Below are positions 37,009 through 46,465 of a stretch of 64,000 nt of DNA, one piece after another (the stretch's first letter is position 1; each line of letters opens with the position of its first letter). The notes below the pieces were generated by a model. That model was not told where the DNA came from. It was given only the letters and a program-made list of their open reading frames with translations, and ran no database searches. The DNA is from Prevotellaceae bacterium UBA1075 (GTDB lineage: Bacteria > Bacteroidota > Bacteroidia > Bacteroidales > Bacteroidaceae), in assembly GCA_002316015.1 (NCBI GenBank), contig DCCS01000032.1:107317-171316 (forward strand). Direction: 5' to 3'. The position numbers were made by a program, and so were the translations under genes.

Positions 37009-37127
37009 AGTATGTGTGTTTGTCGTGTGCTTTGGCATGAAGCCGTCCTCCCGGTTTGGGGAAAACGACTACGCCTTAGCACACAGGATTTATATTTGTG
37101 TTATTTTTCTCTCTCTGTTGTGTTATG

Positions 37128-39686
37128 TCATTTGGCCGTGATGGCCAGTTTCTTCTTGTCAGACCTGTTGCTGTCCTTTGAGTCTTTAGAGGTATCCAGG
37201 TCGATGTCGGCTGTCAATTGCGCGTCAGAGGCGATGTCTTCCTGGAGCAGGATTTCACACAGTGGGTTCTCCAGAAGATTCTGGATAGCCCTTCGGAGTG
37301 GGCGTGCTCCATATTTCACATCATAACCCCGTTTGGCCAACAACTGTCGCGCAGCTTCGGTTATCTTCAGCATGTGCCCCATGTCATGAACCCTATGCAC
37401 CAAAGGTGCCAACTCAATATCGACTATACGTTGTATGTCGTTTTCGTTGAGTTGGTTGAAGAAAACCACCTCGTCCAGTCTGTTGAGGAACTCAGGAGCG
37501 AACCGTTTACCAAGTGCCTTCATTACCATGGCATGATAATTGGCCTCGCTTTGTGTGTTCTCGACTGCCGAGTGGAAGCCGATGCCATTGCCTAATTCAT
37601 TTATTTGCCTTGTTCCACAATTACTTGTCATGATGATAATGGTGTTGCGGAAGTCTATGGTGTTGCCGTTTCCATCGGTCAGCCTTCCTTCGTCCATCAC
37701 CTGTAACAGAATGTTGAACACATCAGGGTGTGCCTTCTCTATCTCGTCAAGCAGCACAATTGAATAGGGTTTGCGACGCACGCGCTCCGTCAACTGTCCG
37801 CCTTCTTCATAGCCCACATATCCTGGAGGGGCACCCACCATACGACTCACCGTGTGCTTTTCCATGTATTCGCTCATGTCCAGACGAATGATGGAGTCGG
37901 AGTCACCGAACATCTCTTCGGCCAGGCACTTGGTCAGATAAGTCTTCCCTACACCTGTGGGCCCCACAAACATGAAAGTTCCAATGGGACGTTTGGGGTC
38001 TCTCAGCCCTATTCGGCTGCGCTGTATGGCTCTCGCTATAGTGGACACAGCCTCGTCCTGGCCGATGACTTTCTGCTGCAGGGTCTCCTTGAGCGTGCGC
38101 AAACGCTGATTTTCCTCCTTTCCTACACGTTGTACAGGAATTCCTGTCATCTTGCTTACCACTTCGGCTATCGTGCCCTCATCAACCATCTGGCGCGGAT
38201 TATCGTCCGACTCTTCCCATTCACGTTGTGCGTTATCAAGTTCTTCTTGCATGTGCTTTGCCTGGTCTCGATAGTCTGCGGCCAACTCGAAGTCTTGCAG
38301 TTCTACGGCATGAATCTTCTTCTCTTGCAGAATCTTTATCTGGTTCTCCAGCGATGTGATTCTTGGGGGTAAAGGCTTGTCTTGGATGTGCAGCCGGCTT
38401 CCTGCCTCATCCATTGCGTCAATAGCCTTGTCGGGGAAGCAGCGCTCACTCATAAACCGCTCTGTAAGTCTCACACACGCCTCCAAAGCCTCGTTCGTGT
38501 AACCCACATGGTGGAAATCCTCGTAGCGGCCACGCAGGTTCTGCAGGATTTGCAAAGTTTGTCCTGGAGTTGCGGGAGTTACCTGAACTTTCTGGAATCG
38601 TCTTTCTAAAGCGCCGTCCTTCTCTATGCTCTTCTTGTATTCCTCGGTCGTGGTGGCTCCTATGAATTGGAACTCTCCTCTGGCAAGAGCCGGTTTCAGA
38701 ATGTTTGCAGCGTCCATAGACCCTTCTGCATTTCCCGCGCCCACTATGGTGTGTATCTCGTCGATGAATACAATCACATCCGGATTGTTTTTCAATTCAT
38801 TGCTGATGGCACGTATGCGCTCCTCAAATTGTCCGCGATATTTGGTTCCGGCCACCACGCATGCCATGTCAAGCATCACCACACGCTTGCTCCATAGCGC
38901 ACGGCTGATACGGTGTTTCACGATGAGTTGTGCCAATCCTTCCACGATTGCGCTCTTGCCGCATCCGGGGTCGCCTATGAGGATGGGGTTGTTCTTCTTG
39001 CGTCGGCACAGAATCTGTGCCACACGTTCTATTTCAACTTCCCTACCTACCACAGGGTCCAGCAAACCGTCTTGTGCAGCTTTGGTCAAGTCAGTACCAA
39101 AGTTATCCAGTAGTGGCGTTGCGCTGTTGGCATTAGGTTTGTGCGTGCTTTCGTTCTTGGCTGGCGAGTCATCATCGCTCGTAACATACTCAACCTCAAA
39201 CCCTTCACCAGGATATGCAGCCCCCTCCTTTTTAGAGGCATCCTTTCTGCTGTCGTTATCCCGTATGATTTGTGAGGCAGAATCGTAGGTGACACCCATA
39301 TTTCCCAGGATAGAACTTGCCTTGCTTTCGTTCGCCTTCAGTATGGCCATAAACACATGTATGGTATCGATACAATCAGATTTCGCAAGGCGTGCCTCCA
39401 ACTCTCCCAAGCGTATAATCCGGCTTGCATCCAGGTCGAAATCCATCTCGTTAATGTTGGGTGTCGCCATGAGCCGATTTTCCCGTGTACTTTCTTCCAG
39501 TTGGCTTTTGAGTTCCTTCAAATTGACCCGCATGGCCAGCAGAACTTTTACGGCAATGTTCTCTTTTTGTCTAAGCATTGCCAACAGGATGTGTGTGGGC
39601 GAAACGCTTCCGTTGTTTAAACGTTCTGCCTCTTCCCTGCTAAAATTCAGCACCATTGACATGTCGGGAGAAAACTTTGTTGCCAT
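37128..39686 (-). CDS. clpC: ATP-dependent Clp unfoldase ClpC
   Basis: 852 residues. The N-terminal Clp repeat domain (1-150) precedes the first AAA+ module (Walker A GDPGCGKS at 238-245, Walker B VIVFIDEIH). A UVR-like helical middle region follows (about 455-490), then the second AAA+ module (GPTGVGKT, 574-581). This arrangement is that of ClpC, the Hsp100 that feeds substrates to ClpP. clpP is not in the window. A 300-base gap separates it from the upstream deoxynucleoside kinase gene, where its promoter should lie, but no exact -7 consensus was found there. Confidence 0.95.
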   Translation of the reverse strand: MATKFSPDMSMVLNFSREEAERLNNGSVSPTHILLAMLRQKENIAVKVLLAMRVNLKELKSQLEESTRENRLMATPNINEMDFDLDASRIIRLGELEARLAKSDCIDTIHVFMAILKANESKASSILGNMGVTYDSASQIIRDNDSRKDASKKEGAAYPGEGFEVEYVTSDDDSPAKNESTHKPNANSATPLLDNFGTDLTKAAQDGLLDPVVGREVEIERVAQILCRRKKNNPILIGDPGCGKSAIVEGLAQLIVKHRISRALWSKRVVMLDMACVVAGTKYRGQFEERIRAISNELKNNPDVIVFIDEIHTIVGAGNAEGSMDAANILKPALARGEFQFIGATTTEEYKKSIEKDGALERRFQKVQVTPATPGQTLQILQNLRGRYEDFHHVGYTNEALEACVRLTERFMSERCFPDKAIDAMDEAGSRLHIQDKPLPPRITSLENQIKILQEKKIHAVELQDFELAADYRDQAKHMQEELDNAQREWEESDDNPRQMVDEGTIAEVVSKMTGIPVQRVGKEENQRLRTLKETLQQKVIGQDEAVSTIARAIQRSRIGLRDPKRPIGTFMFVGPTGVGKTYLTKCLAEEMFGDSDSIIRLDMSEYMEKHTVSRMVGAPPGYVGYEEGGQLTERVRRKPYSIVLLDEIEKAHPDVFNILLQVMDEGRLTDGNGNTIDFRNTIIIMTSNCGTRQINELGNGIGFHSAVENTQSEANYHAMVMKALGKRFAPEFLNRLDEVVFFNQLNENDIQRIVDIELAPLVHRVHDMGHMLKITEAARQLLAKRGYDVKYGARPLRRAIQNLLENPLCEILLQEDIASDAQLTADIDLDTSKDSKDSNRSDKKKLAITAK

Positions 39687-39986
39687 ATTATGTGATATTA
39701 TATATAATGTGTTACCTTTTCTTTATGGAGATGTACTCCTTCTTTTTTAGATTTTGATACAAACTTTATGCCAGACTTGTGTAAGCACGACAGTGTATCT
39801 GTTGGTACATTTCATCTATATGTGTAGTATGACTCTTTGTCAGAAATATCACCACAAGGGCAGTATCTATTGTACTTTCCTCAGTCCTCAGTTTCGACAA
39901 AGGCCTGAATTTTCGGAACGCTATTCAAAATGAGGGATCGGCAGTCTATGCTGCAAGTGTTGGGGTAGGGGGCTCGCGTTCACGTG
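39687..39986. other. Intergenic region between the deoxynucleoside kinase gene and clpC
   Basis: About 300 A+T-rich bases with no plausible gene, tRNA or strong hairpin. On the minus strand TAAAGTTTG (near 39770) is one base longer than the -7 consensus, so the clpC promoter is uncertain. Confidence 0.5.
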
Positions 39987-40607
39987 TCACACATCTGGAA
40001 AGAGTCCGTAAAGTTTGGAGTCAATCTGTTCCGTGATGGTCTTAAAGTCTTCGGGGTTGGACTCAAATTTCAAATGGTCGCCATCAACGATGATGAGCCG
40101 ACCAGAATAATGTGCTATCCAGTGCTCGTAGCGCTCGTTGAGACCGGAGAGGTAATCGATACGTATGCTCTGCTCGAAGTCTCTGCCGCGCTTGCTTATC
40201 TGCGAAATGAGATTAGGTATGCTGCTTCGGATATATATCATCAGGTCAGGAGGGGCTACCAAAGACATCATCAGTTCAAAGAGGTCAGTATAAGTTTGGA
40301 AATCTCTGTCACTCATGTATCCTTGTGCATGCAGAGTGGATGCGAAAATATGAGCGTCTTCGAATATCGTGCGGTCTTGTATGACTGTTTCCTGGCTTTT
40401 GGATATTTCCACCACATCCCCGAACCGCTTGCTCAAGAAATATATCTGTAAGTTGAAAGACCAACGGCTCATGTCCTTGTAGAAGTCTTCAAGGTAAGGG
40501 TTCATATCCACGGGCTCATACTTTGGCTTCCACCCGTACCTGTTGGCAAGCATGTGTGTTAGTGTGGTTTTCCCGCTACCGATGTTTCCTGCTATGGCTA
40601 TATGCAT
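39987..40607 (-). CDS. Deoxynucleoside kinase
   Basis: 206 residues. Walker A GNIGSGKTT (7-15), a conserved EPVD segment for substrate binding and DRTIFEDAHIF (lid/ERS-like region) place it in the deoxyadenosine/deoxyguanosine/thymidine kinase 2-like family. It phosphorylates a deoxynucleoside in the salvage pathway; the base preference cannot be read from sequence. It lies 141 bases downstream of murQ on the same strand. Confidence 0.92.
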   Translation of the reverse strand: MHIAIAGNIGSGKTTLTHMLANRYGWKPKYEPVDMNPYLEDFYKDMSRWSFNLQIYFLSKRFGDVVEISKSQETVIQDRTIFEDAHIFASTLHAQGYMSDRDFQTYTDLFELMMSLVAPPDLMIYIRSSIPNLISQISKRGRDFEQSIRIDYLSGLNERYEHWIAHYSGRLIIVDGDHLKFESNPEDFKTITEQIDSKLYGLFPDV

Positions 40608-40748
40608 GGCTTTTCCTTTATCGCTTTATGCTATATGTATATGTTTTTGCTCCTGCACACGGCTTGCCCTTCCGTTTCCTATGATTTTCCTATATTCCAC
40701 GCGATAGCCATGTGCATGAATGTAGTCCAGTAGATGGTGAAGGAACCA

Positions 40749-41555
40749 TCAGAGTTTGAGTGCACGGCTCACACTGCCAGCCTTGAGTAATTTCGCTTTG
40801 GCCTCCTCGTATGAAAGCCCTGTCTGCTTCTGTATCATCAGTGTACCGCGATCCACCAGTTTCGCGTTGGTAAGTTGCATGTTCACCATACGGTTGTCCC
40901 GCACGCGACCCAGACGTATCATCAGTGTGGTGGATATCATGTTGAGCACCATCTTCTGTGCGGTACCGCTCTTCATGCGGCTGCTTCCTGTCACAAACTC
41001 CGGCCCGACGATAGTCTCGATGGGAAACTCTGCGGCCTCGGCAAGTGGGGTATTGGGATTACTGGTAATACACCCAGTGAGCAGTCCGTGTGCCCTGGCT
41101 TCTTTGATGGCACCGATGACATAGGGAGTGGTGCCGCTGGCAGCAATGCCGATGAGGGTGTCATCGGGCGTAGGCTGTAGGCTTTGCAAGTCATCCCATC
41201 CCTGCATGGCATGGTCCTCGGCATTCTCCACTGCATTTCTCAGCGCGGAGTCTCCGCCCGCAATCACCCCCGTCACGAGGCTCGGCGAGACACCGAATGT
41301 AGGTGGCAACTCGCTGGCATCCAATACGCCCAAGCGTCCGCTGGTGCCTGCTCCTATGTAAAACACGCGGCCTCCACGCTTCATCCTATGTTCGGTTTTC
41401 TCTACCAGAGTCTTAATCTTGGGCAGGGCTTTTCTCACAGCCTCGGCCACTTTGTGGTCTTCATCATTGATTTCTTTCAGCAGTTCGCCTACCGACTTGT
41501 TTTCCAAATGACGGTATGGTGATGGTTGCTCAGTTATTTTGTCTTCCTGTCTCAT
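40749..41555 (-). CDS. murQ: N-acetylmuramic acid 6-phosphate etherase
   Basis: 268 residues, slightly shorter than E. coli MurQ (298, from memory). A SIS domain is evident (FYIGAGTSGRLGVLDASELPP), followed by AASGTTPYVIGA and the SSRMKSGTAQKMVLNM segment, which is specific to this family. It cleaves the D-lactyl ether of MurNAc-6-phosphate to give GlcNAc-6-phosphate and D-lactate in cell-wall recycling. A minus-strand promoter lies inside the region upstream and is interlocked with one for the divergent aminopeptidase gene. Confidence 0.97.
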   Translation of the reverse strand: MRQEDKITEQPSPYRHLENKSVGELLKEINDEDHKVAEAVRKALPKIKTLVEKTEHRMKRGGRVFYIGAGTSGRLGVLDASELPPTFGVSPSLVTGVIAGGDSALRNAVENAEDHAMQGWDDLQSLQPTPDDTLIGIAASGTTPYVIGAIKEARAHGLLTGCITSNPNTPLAEAAEFPIETIVGPEFVTGSSRMKSGTAQKMVLNMISTTLMIRLGRVRDNRMVNMQLTNAKLVDRGTLMIQKQTGLSYEEAKAKLLKAGSVSRALKL

Positions 41556-41584
41556 TGGCGGAGAAAATATAATTCTTAACTTTG
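41555..41584 (+). promoter_or_regulatory. Promoter for the M18 aminopeptidase gene
   Basis: TAACTTTG (41577-41584) with TTG at 41555-41557 and a 19-base spacer. The -33 box touches the murQ start codon on the other strand. It implies a 5' leader of about 130 bases for the aminopeptidase mRNA. Confidence 0.55.
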
Positions 41585-41659
41585 CATGGTATGGGAAAGG
41601 ACATGTCGGGAACCCCTCGCGTGTTCAGGCATTCCCTGTGGCCTTAGTGTCCCAAAATG

Positions 41660-41690
41660 CAAATGTACCCATTTTTGGCGAGAACTGCAA
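41660..41690 (-). promoter_or_regulatory. Promoter for murQ
   Basis: On the minus strand TACATTTG (41667-41660) is preceded by TTG (41690-41688) with a 20-base spacer. The murQ leader would be about 100 bases and would overlap the divergent aminopeptidase leader. Confidence 0.55.
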
Positions 41691-41717
41691 CAAACATTAT
41701 ATTAATAAACGTATATT

Positions 41718-43010
41718 ATGATTAAAGATCTTATCTCCTTCCTCAACGATTCGCCTGTGAACTTCCTGGCAGTACGTTCGCTTTCGGATCGCCTGGAACA
41801 GGCTGGTTTCTCATGCTTTGACGCTTCTAACCCTTTGGGTGAAGTGAGAGCGGGTGACATGTTCTTTGTCACCAAGAACGATTCCTCGCTTTATGCTTTC
41901 CGCATGGGAAACTTGCCTATTGCCAAAGGCGGATTCCGCATGATATGTGCTCATTGCGATTCGCCAACGTTCCGCATCAAGCCCAACGCAGAGATAACCT
42001 GTGAGGGAGATCTGGTCAAACTGAACACCGAGGTTTATGGTGGCCCAATTATGAGCACATGGTTTGATCGGCCCTTGAGTTTGGCCGGGCGGGTAGTCCT
42101 GCGTGGCACTGATGCCTTTCACCCCGAAACACGTTTGCTGCACGTCAAGCGTCCCCTGTTGCAAATAAGCAATTTGGCCATACACTTCAACCGCCAGGTG
42201 AACGATGGGGTGAAGTTGGGAAGACAGAAGGACATGATGCCCATCCTGGGCATCGTGAACGGAGAACTGGAACGTGGGTGTATGCTTGTGGGAATTATCT
42301 GCGAGGAACTGAACGTGGAGGCAGGCGACATCCTTGACTTTGACCTTTACCTGTATGATTGTACCTCTGCATGCACTTTCGGAGCGCATGACGAGTTCCT
42401 CTCCAGCGGAAGGCTTGACGACCTCAGTATGGTGCATGCCGGCATGCAGGCTCTTCTGCAACAGAAGGAAGATGCGCCAGAGGTGACTCAGGTACTGGCT
42501 GTCTTTGACAATGAGGAAACGGGAAGCCAAACAAAGCAGGGGGCGGGCAGTCCTTTCCTGGCAAGCATTCTGCGGCGTCTGAACTCGGCCCAAGGTGGAG
42601 GCGAAGAGGAGTTTGGCATGGCTGTGGAACGTGCGTTCATGGTGTCGGCCGATAATGCACATGCCTGGCATCCCAATTATACAGAGAAATATGACCCCAC
42701 CAATCACCCCATGCTGGGAAAGGGGCCTGTCATCAAGTACAATGCTGCTCAGAAATATGCGAGCGATGCTGTATCGGCCTCTGTTTTCGACGAAATATGC
42801 AAGAAAGCGGGAGTGCCCTGTCAGCGTTTTGTGAACCATAGTGATGTCCCAGGAGGAAGCACATTGGGGAACATACTTGCCAGTTCTCTGCCAGTATGTG
42901 GCGTGGATGTCGGCAATCCCATTTTGGGCATGCACAGCGCAAGGGAGACAGGCGCGGTGGCCGACCACATCTTCTGCATACGCGCGTTTCGTCAGTTCTA
43001 TTGCTCCTGA
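41718..43010 (+). CDS. M18 family aminopeptidase
   Basis: 430 residues, the normal M18 length. Metal-ligand segments are visible: AHCDSP (first His), the DDLSM region, DNEETGS (Asp-Glu pair) and the late SADNAHAWHPN and MHSARE segments. Members are dodecameric zinc enzymes that remove N-terminal acidic or neutral residues from peptides in the cytoplasm. It is transcribed alone, divergently from murQ, from a promoter with both -33 and -7 boxes. Confidence 0.94.
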   Translation: MIKDLISFLNDSPVNFLAVRSLSDRLEQAGFSCFDASNPLGEVRAGDMFFVTKNDSSLYAFRMGNLPIAKGGFRMICAHCDSPTFRIKPNAEITCEGDLVKLNTEVYGGPIMSTWFDRPLSLAGRVVLRGTDAFHPETRLLHVKRPLLQISNLAIHFNRQVNDGVKLGRQKDMMPILGIVNGELERGCMLVGIICEELNVEAGDILDFDLYLYDCTSACTFGAHDEFLSSGRLDDLSMVHAGMQALLQQKEDAPEVTQVLAVFDNEETGSQTKQGAGSPFLASILRRLNSAQGGGEEEFGMAVERAFMVSADNAHAWHPNYTEKYDPTNHPMLGKGPVIKYNAAQKYASDAVSASVFDEICKKAGVPCQRFVNHSDVPGGSTLGNILASSLPVCGVDVGNPILGMHSARETGAVADHIFCIRAFRQFYCS

Positions 43011-43455
43011 CGCAACCGCAGCCCCTTCTGCATCTACCTGGGGTGGCATGAACGCGTGGGTGTGGCCGAGAAGTTTTTCAACTGGAAAGTCCCACGTCTC
43101 CCACGGGAAAAGTGACAGACAAAACAATAGACAAAAGAAATTAAAAGATTAATTTGAGTTTGCCGTAGGCACTATATTCGACGTTTGTGTGGGAATACTA
43201 TATGTAGCATGATTGGCAAGAAAATGGAAGTGTGCATGATGAACTTGTTCTTCCTGCTCTATGTGTGGTTGTACGATTGTCATGAACAAAGTTTCTTAAC
43301 CGCTTTTATCACAGCATGTTTACTGAGACAAAATTCCCTCACGACAATTCTGTGTGCATGCCCATCTTGCGAAAACAGGTGTTTTGTGACACATGATGAA
43401 GAATATTGTCGTATCTTTGTGAGACAATTACCAACATTTAATTAGTACGTGAATT
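43011..43455. other. Intergenic region between the aminopeptidase and PPi-PFK genes
   Basis: 445 bases. I see short open frames without convincing coding character, no tRNA, and no strong repeat; the only recognised signal is the -7 box near 43412. If that box is the sole promoter, the remaining 400 bases are unexplained. Confidence 0.5.
43412..43419 (+). promoter_or_regulatory. -7 box for the PPi-dependent phosphofructokinase gene
   Basis: TATCTTTG, about 37 bases before the ATG at 43456. No -33 TTG at the usual distance. Confidence 0.55.
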
Positions 43456-45102
43456 ATGGTTAAAAGTGCGTTGCAGGTGGCAAGGGCCGCCTATCAGCCT
43501 AAACTTCCCAAGGTGCTGCAGGGCCCTGTGGTGACTGTAGAAGGTGCTGCCACACAGAGTGTGGGCAACCAGGATGAAATCAAGGCTATGTTCCCAAACA
43601 CATACGGAATGCCTGTCATTACCTTTGAGGCTGGTGAGCAGAAGCCCATGGAGGCAATCAATGTGGGGGTTATCCTCTCTGGCGGACAGGCACCTGGCGG
43701 CCACAACGTGATAAGTGGCTTGTATGATGGCGTGAAGAGCATGAATCCCAATAGCAAACTGTATGGTTTCCTGATGGGGCCTGGCGGTCTCGTAAACCAC
43801 AAGTATGTGGAGTTCACTGACGATTTTATAGATGAGTACCGCAATACTGGAGGCTTTGACATCATCGGGTCTGGACGTACAAAACTCGAAAAAGAGGAAC
43901 AGTTTGAGAGCGGAATACAGATCCTGCGCAAACTTGGCATCAAGGCTCTTGTCATCATAGGCGGTGATGACTCCAACACAAACGCATGCGTTCTGGCTGA
44001 GTATTATGCGGCCAAGAAATATGGGGTGCAGGTAATCGGCTGCCCAAAGACAATTGACGGAGACTTGAAGAACGACCAGATTGAGACCAGTTTTGGATTT
44101 GACACCGCATGCAAGACCTACAGTGAACTCATAGGAAACATCCAGCGTGACTGTAACAGCGCACGTAAATACTGGCACTTCATCAAATTGATGGGACGTT
44201 CCGCATCACACATCGCCCTGGAATGTGCGCTTCAGACCCAGCCCAACATCTGCCTTGTGTCAGAGGAAGTGGAGCGGAAGAACATGTCGCTTGACGATGT
44301 GGTTACATATATTGCCGACATTGTGGCCAGGCGCGCTGCGGAAGGAAACAATTTCGGCACAGTGTTGATTCCCGAGGGGCTGATTGAATTTGTCCCCGCC
44401 ATCAAGAAACTTATTGCAGAACTTAACGAGGTACTCACCGACCCCAACACGGGTGAAAGCCGCCAATTTGCCGATGCCGAGGAGCAAATCTCTTTCGTGA
44501 AAGGAAATATAGCACCAGAGAACCTTGCCATATTGGAGTCCTTGCCTGCCGATGTGGCTCGCCAACTTTGTCTGGACCGCGACCCCCACGGCAATGTGCA
44601 GGTGTCACTCATCGAGACCGAGAAGTTGCTCAGCCGTATGGTTGCGGCCAAACTGGAAGCATGGAAGAAGGAAGGAAAATACAACGGGAAGTTCAGCGCA
44701 CAGCATCATTTCTTCGGCTATGAAGGACGTTGTGCTGCCCCGTCAAACTACGATTCTGACTACTGCTATAGTCTGGGTTATAACGCAAGCCGCTTGATAG
44801 CCAATGGGAAAACCGGTTACATGTCAGTCATAAAGAACACTACTGCTCCCGCAGCAGAGTGGATTCCGGGTGGAGTTCCCATTACCATGATGATGAACAT
44901 GGAGCGTCGCAATGGCGCCATGAAGCCTGTTATCCGCAAAGCTTTGGTGGAACTGGACGGCGCGCCCTTCAAGTTCTTTGCCAGTCACCGCGAGGAGTGG
45001 GCCAAGAACACATGCTATGTATACCCAGGCCCCATCCAGTATTGGGGACCCACCGAAGTGTGCGACCAGTGTACGAAGACTCTTGTTTTGGAGAAGAAAT
45101 AA
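43456..45102 (+). CDS. pfp: Pyrophosphate-dependent 6-phosphofructokinase
   Basis: 548 residues, the length of the long (plant beta/Bacteroides-type) PPi-PFK. Visible are [18 protein letters not shown] (the phosphate loop of the family), GGDDSNT (the second Asp marks pyrophosphate rather than ATP use), PKTIDGDL (catalytic Asp in TIDGD) and [11 protein letters not shown] for sugar binding. It catalyses reversible phosphorylation of fructose 6-phosphate with pyrophosphate in the cytoplasm, serving glycolysis and gluconeogenesis. It is a single-gene unit with its own -7 box upstream and a hairpin after the stop. Confidence 0.96.
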   Translation: MVKSALQVARAAYQPKLPKVLQGPVVTVEGAATQSVGNQDEIKAMFPNTYGMPVITFEAGEQKPMEAINVGVILSGGQAPGGHNVISGLYDGVKSMNPNSKLYGFLMGPGGLVNHKYVEFTDDFIDEYRNTGGFDIIGSGRTKLEKEEQFESGIQILRKLGIKALVIIGGDDSNTNACVLAEYYAAKKYGVQVIGCPKTIDGDLKNDQIETSFGFDTACKTYSELIGNIQRDCNSARKYWHFIKLMGRSASHIALECALQTQPNICLVSEEVERKNMSLDDVVTYIADIVARRAAEGNNFGTVLIPEGLIEFVPAIKKLIAELNEVLTDPNTGESRQFADAEEQISFVKGNIAPENLAILESLPADVARQLCLDRDPHGNVQVSLIETEKLLSRMVAAKLEAWKKEGKYNGKFSAQHHFFGYEGRCAAPSNYDSDYCYSLGYNASRLIANGKTGYMSVIKNTTAPAAEWIPGGVPITMMMNMERRNGAMKPVIRKALVELDGAPFKFFASHREEWAKNTCYVYPGPIQYWGPTEVCDQCTKTLVLEKK

Positions 45103-45117
45103 CAAGTAACCGCCACG

Positions 45118-45156
45118 CAAATCCTCTCTGCGGCCATTTGCTGCGGAGAGGATTTG
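45118..45156 (+). terminator. Hairpin after the PPi-PFK gene
   Basis: Inverted repeat CAAATCCTCTC...GAGAGGATTTG (45118-45128 and 45146-45156). The T-run after it is poor, so it may work as a weak or rho-assisted terminator. Confidence 0.65.
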
Positions 45157-45309
45157 TCATAACACATGCTTTTATCATTTGTTGCAAAAAAGTTGGTGTA
45201 TGGAGTGCAAGCATAAAAAGTAAACGTAGTCCCAATCATCTTTTTACAAGTAAACAATGTTATAGATAGTATTTAATATGTATTTGTTATTGTCTGCCAT
45301 GTACCCATC

Positions 45310-46218
45310 ATGATGGAAGAACGGAAATTAACTCCCAAGGGAAGAACAACTTATAGTGGCCATACACATGTCTCAAAAAACAGACGGGCGTGTTCTGGAG
45401 ATACTGGTCATCGGAAGTGCAGTGCCAGGAGCCGCAAGAAAAAGAGAAGGTGGAGCCTGCGCTCCTGGCCTGTGTGGTTTGGCATCTTTCTTATAGGAGT
45501 TGTTTACGTGGGACTGTTCTATAATCTGTTCGTGGGGCCGTTCAGTTTTCGCTGGAAGGCTATATATGGTGAGACAATATATCCGGAAGGGTATCATGTG
45601 CGAGGTATCGACATCAGTCATCACCAATCCTCTATTGACTGGGAGCGTTTGCGCAATGCCTCTATGAATAACGATTCCGTGCGCTTTGTTATCATAAAAG
45701 CGACAGAAGGAACATCACTCATTGACGAGAACTTCAATGAGAACTTTTACCAGGCAAGGAAAAACGACTTTGTGCGAGGGGCTTATCACTTCTTTTTGCC
45801 AGATGTGGATGCAAAGAAGCAGGCAAAGTTTTTCCTGCGGCAGGTTCATCTGGAACCAGGCGACCTGCCTCCCGTCCTTGATGTCGAGAAGAAAGGGAAC
45901 CTGACTCCCGAACAACTGAGGAAGGCCGTCAAAACATGGTTTGACATTGTGGAAGAAAGATATCATGTAAAGCCTATTCTTTACACAGGTTACAAGTTCA
46001 AGTTGAATTATCTGGACGATTCTTGTTTTGAGCCTTATCCTTACTGGATAGCACATTATTATGTGGACAAGCTGGAATACAAGGGCGCGTGGATTATGTG
46101 GCAGCATACCGATAGTGGACGCATGCCGGGCATACAAGGCCAAGTGGATTGTAATATTTTCAACGGCTCATTGCAGGAACTTATGGATTTTACTCTGAAG
46201 GAGGACGATATTGATTGA
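45310..46218 (+). CDS. GH25 lysozyme-like muramidase, membrane-anchored
   Basis: 302 residues. A very basic N-terminal tail of about 50 residues precedes one transmembrane helix (about 54-74), and the rest is a glycoside hydrolase 25 domain: GIDISHHQ (catalytic Asp region), DW in the first strand, IIKATEG, then PVLDVEKKG (second Asp/Glu pair) and YPYWIAHY. Such enzymes cut peptidoglycan between MurNAc and GlcNAc. The type II topology puts the domain in the periplasm, where it may serve wall remodelling. Its 5' neighbour is unrelated. Confidence 0.92.
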   Translation: MMEERKLTPKGRTTYSGHTHVSKNRRACSGDTGHRKCSARSRKKKRRWSLRSWPVWFGIFLIGVVYVGLFYNLFVGPFSFRWKAIYGETIYPEGYHVRGIDISHHQSSIDWERLRNASMNNDSVRFVIIKATEGTSLIDENFNENFYQARKNDFVRGAYHFFLPDVDAKKQAKFFLRQVHLEPGDLPPVLDVEKKGNLTPEQLRKAVKTWFDIVEERYHVKPILYTGYKFKLNYLDDSCFEPYPYWIAHYYVDKLEYKGAWIMWQHTDSGRMPGIQGQVDCNIFNGSLQELMDFTLKEDDID

Positions 46219-46465
46219 GGCAAAAATCTCGCGGCGCTATTCGCAGGATAAGAGGGGACTCACAAAACGCAAGTGCAAGATGGTGTCCGAATACTTCCTG
46301 CCTATCCCTGCACATCCAACTAAACATAATCACCATAATGAACAAAAAGGGGAGCCAGACTGCTAAATCTTACACATGGTGATGCTCGCCCCCCTGTGTG
46401 TGACCATATATCAACATGGTGTTGCAAAGACGCGAAAATCAAAGATGAAACAAACATTATAGAAT

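Noticed and set aside
37088..37095. Plus-strand TATATTTG between htpG and clpC
   Set aside because: It matches the -7 box but points into the antisense strand of clpC, and no gene follows it.
43185..43445. Small 86-residue frame upstream of the PPi-PFK gene
   Set aside because: Cys/Phe-rich, no ribosome-binding site, and overlapping the promoter of the next gene.
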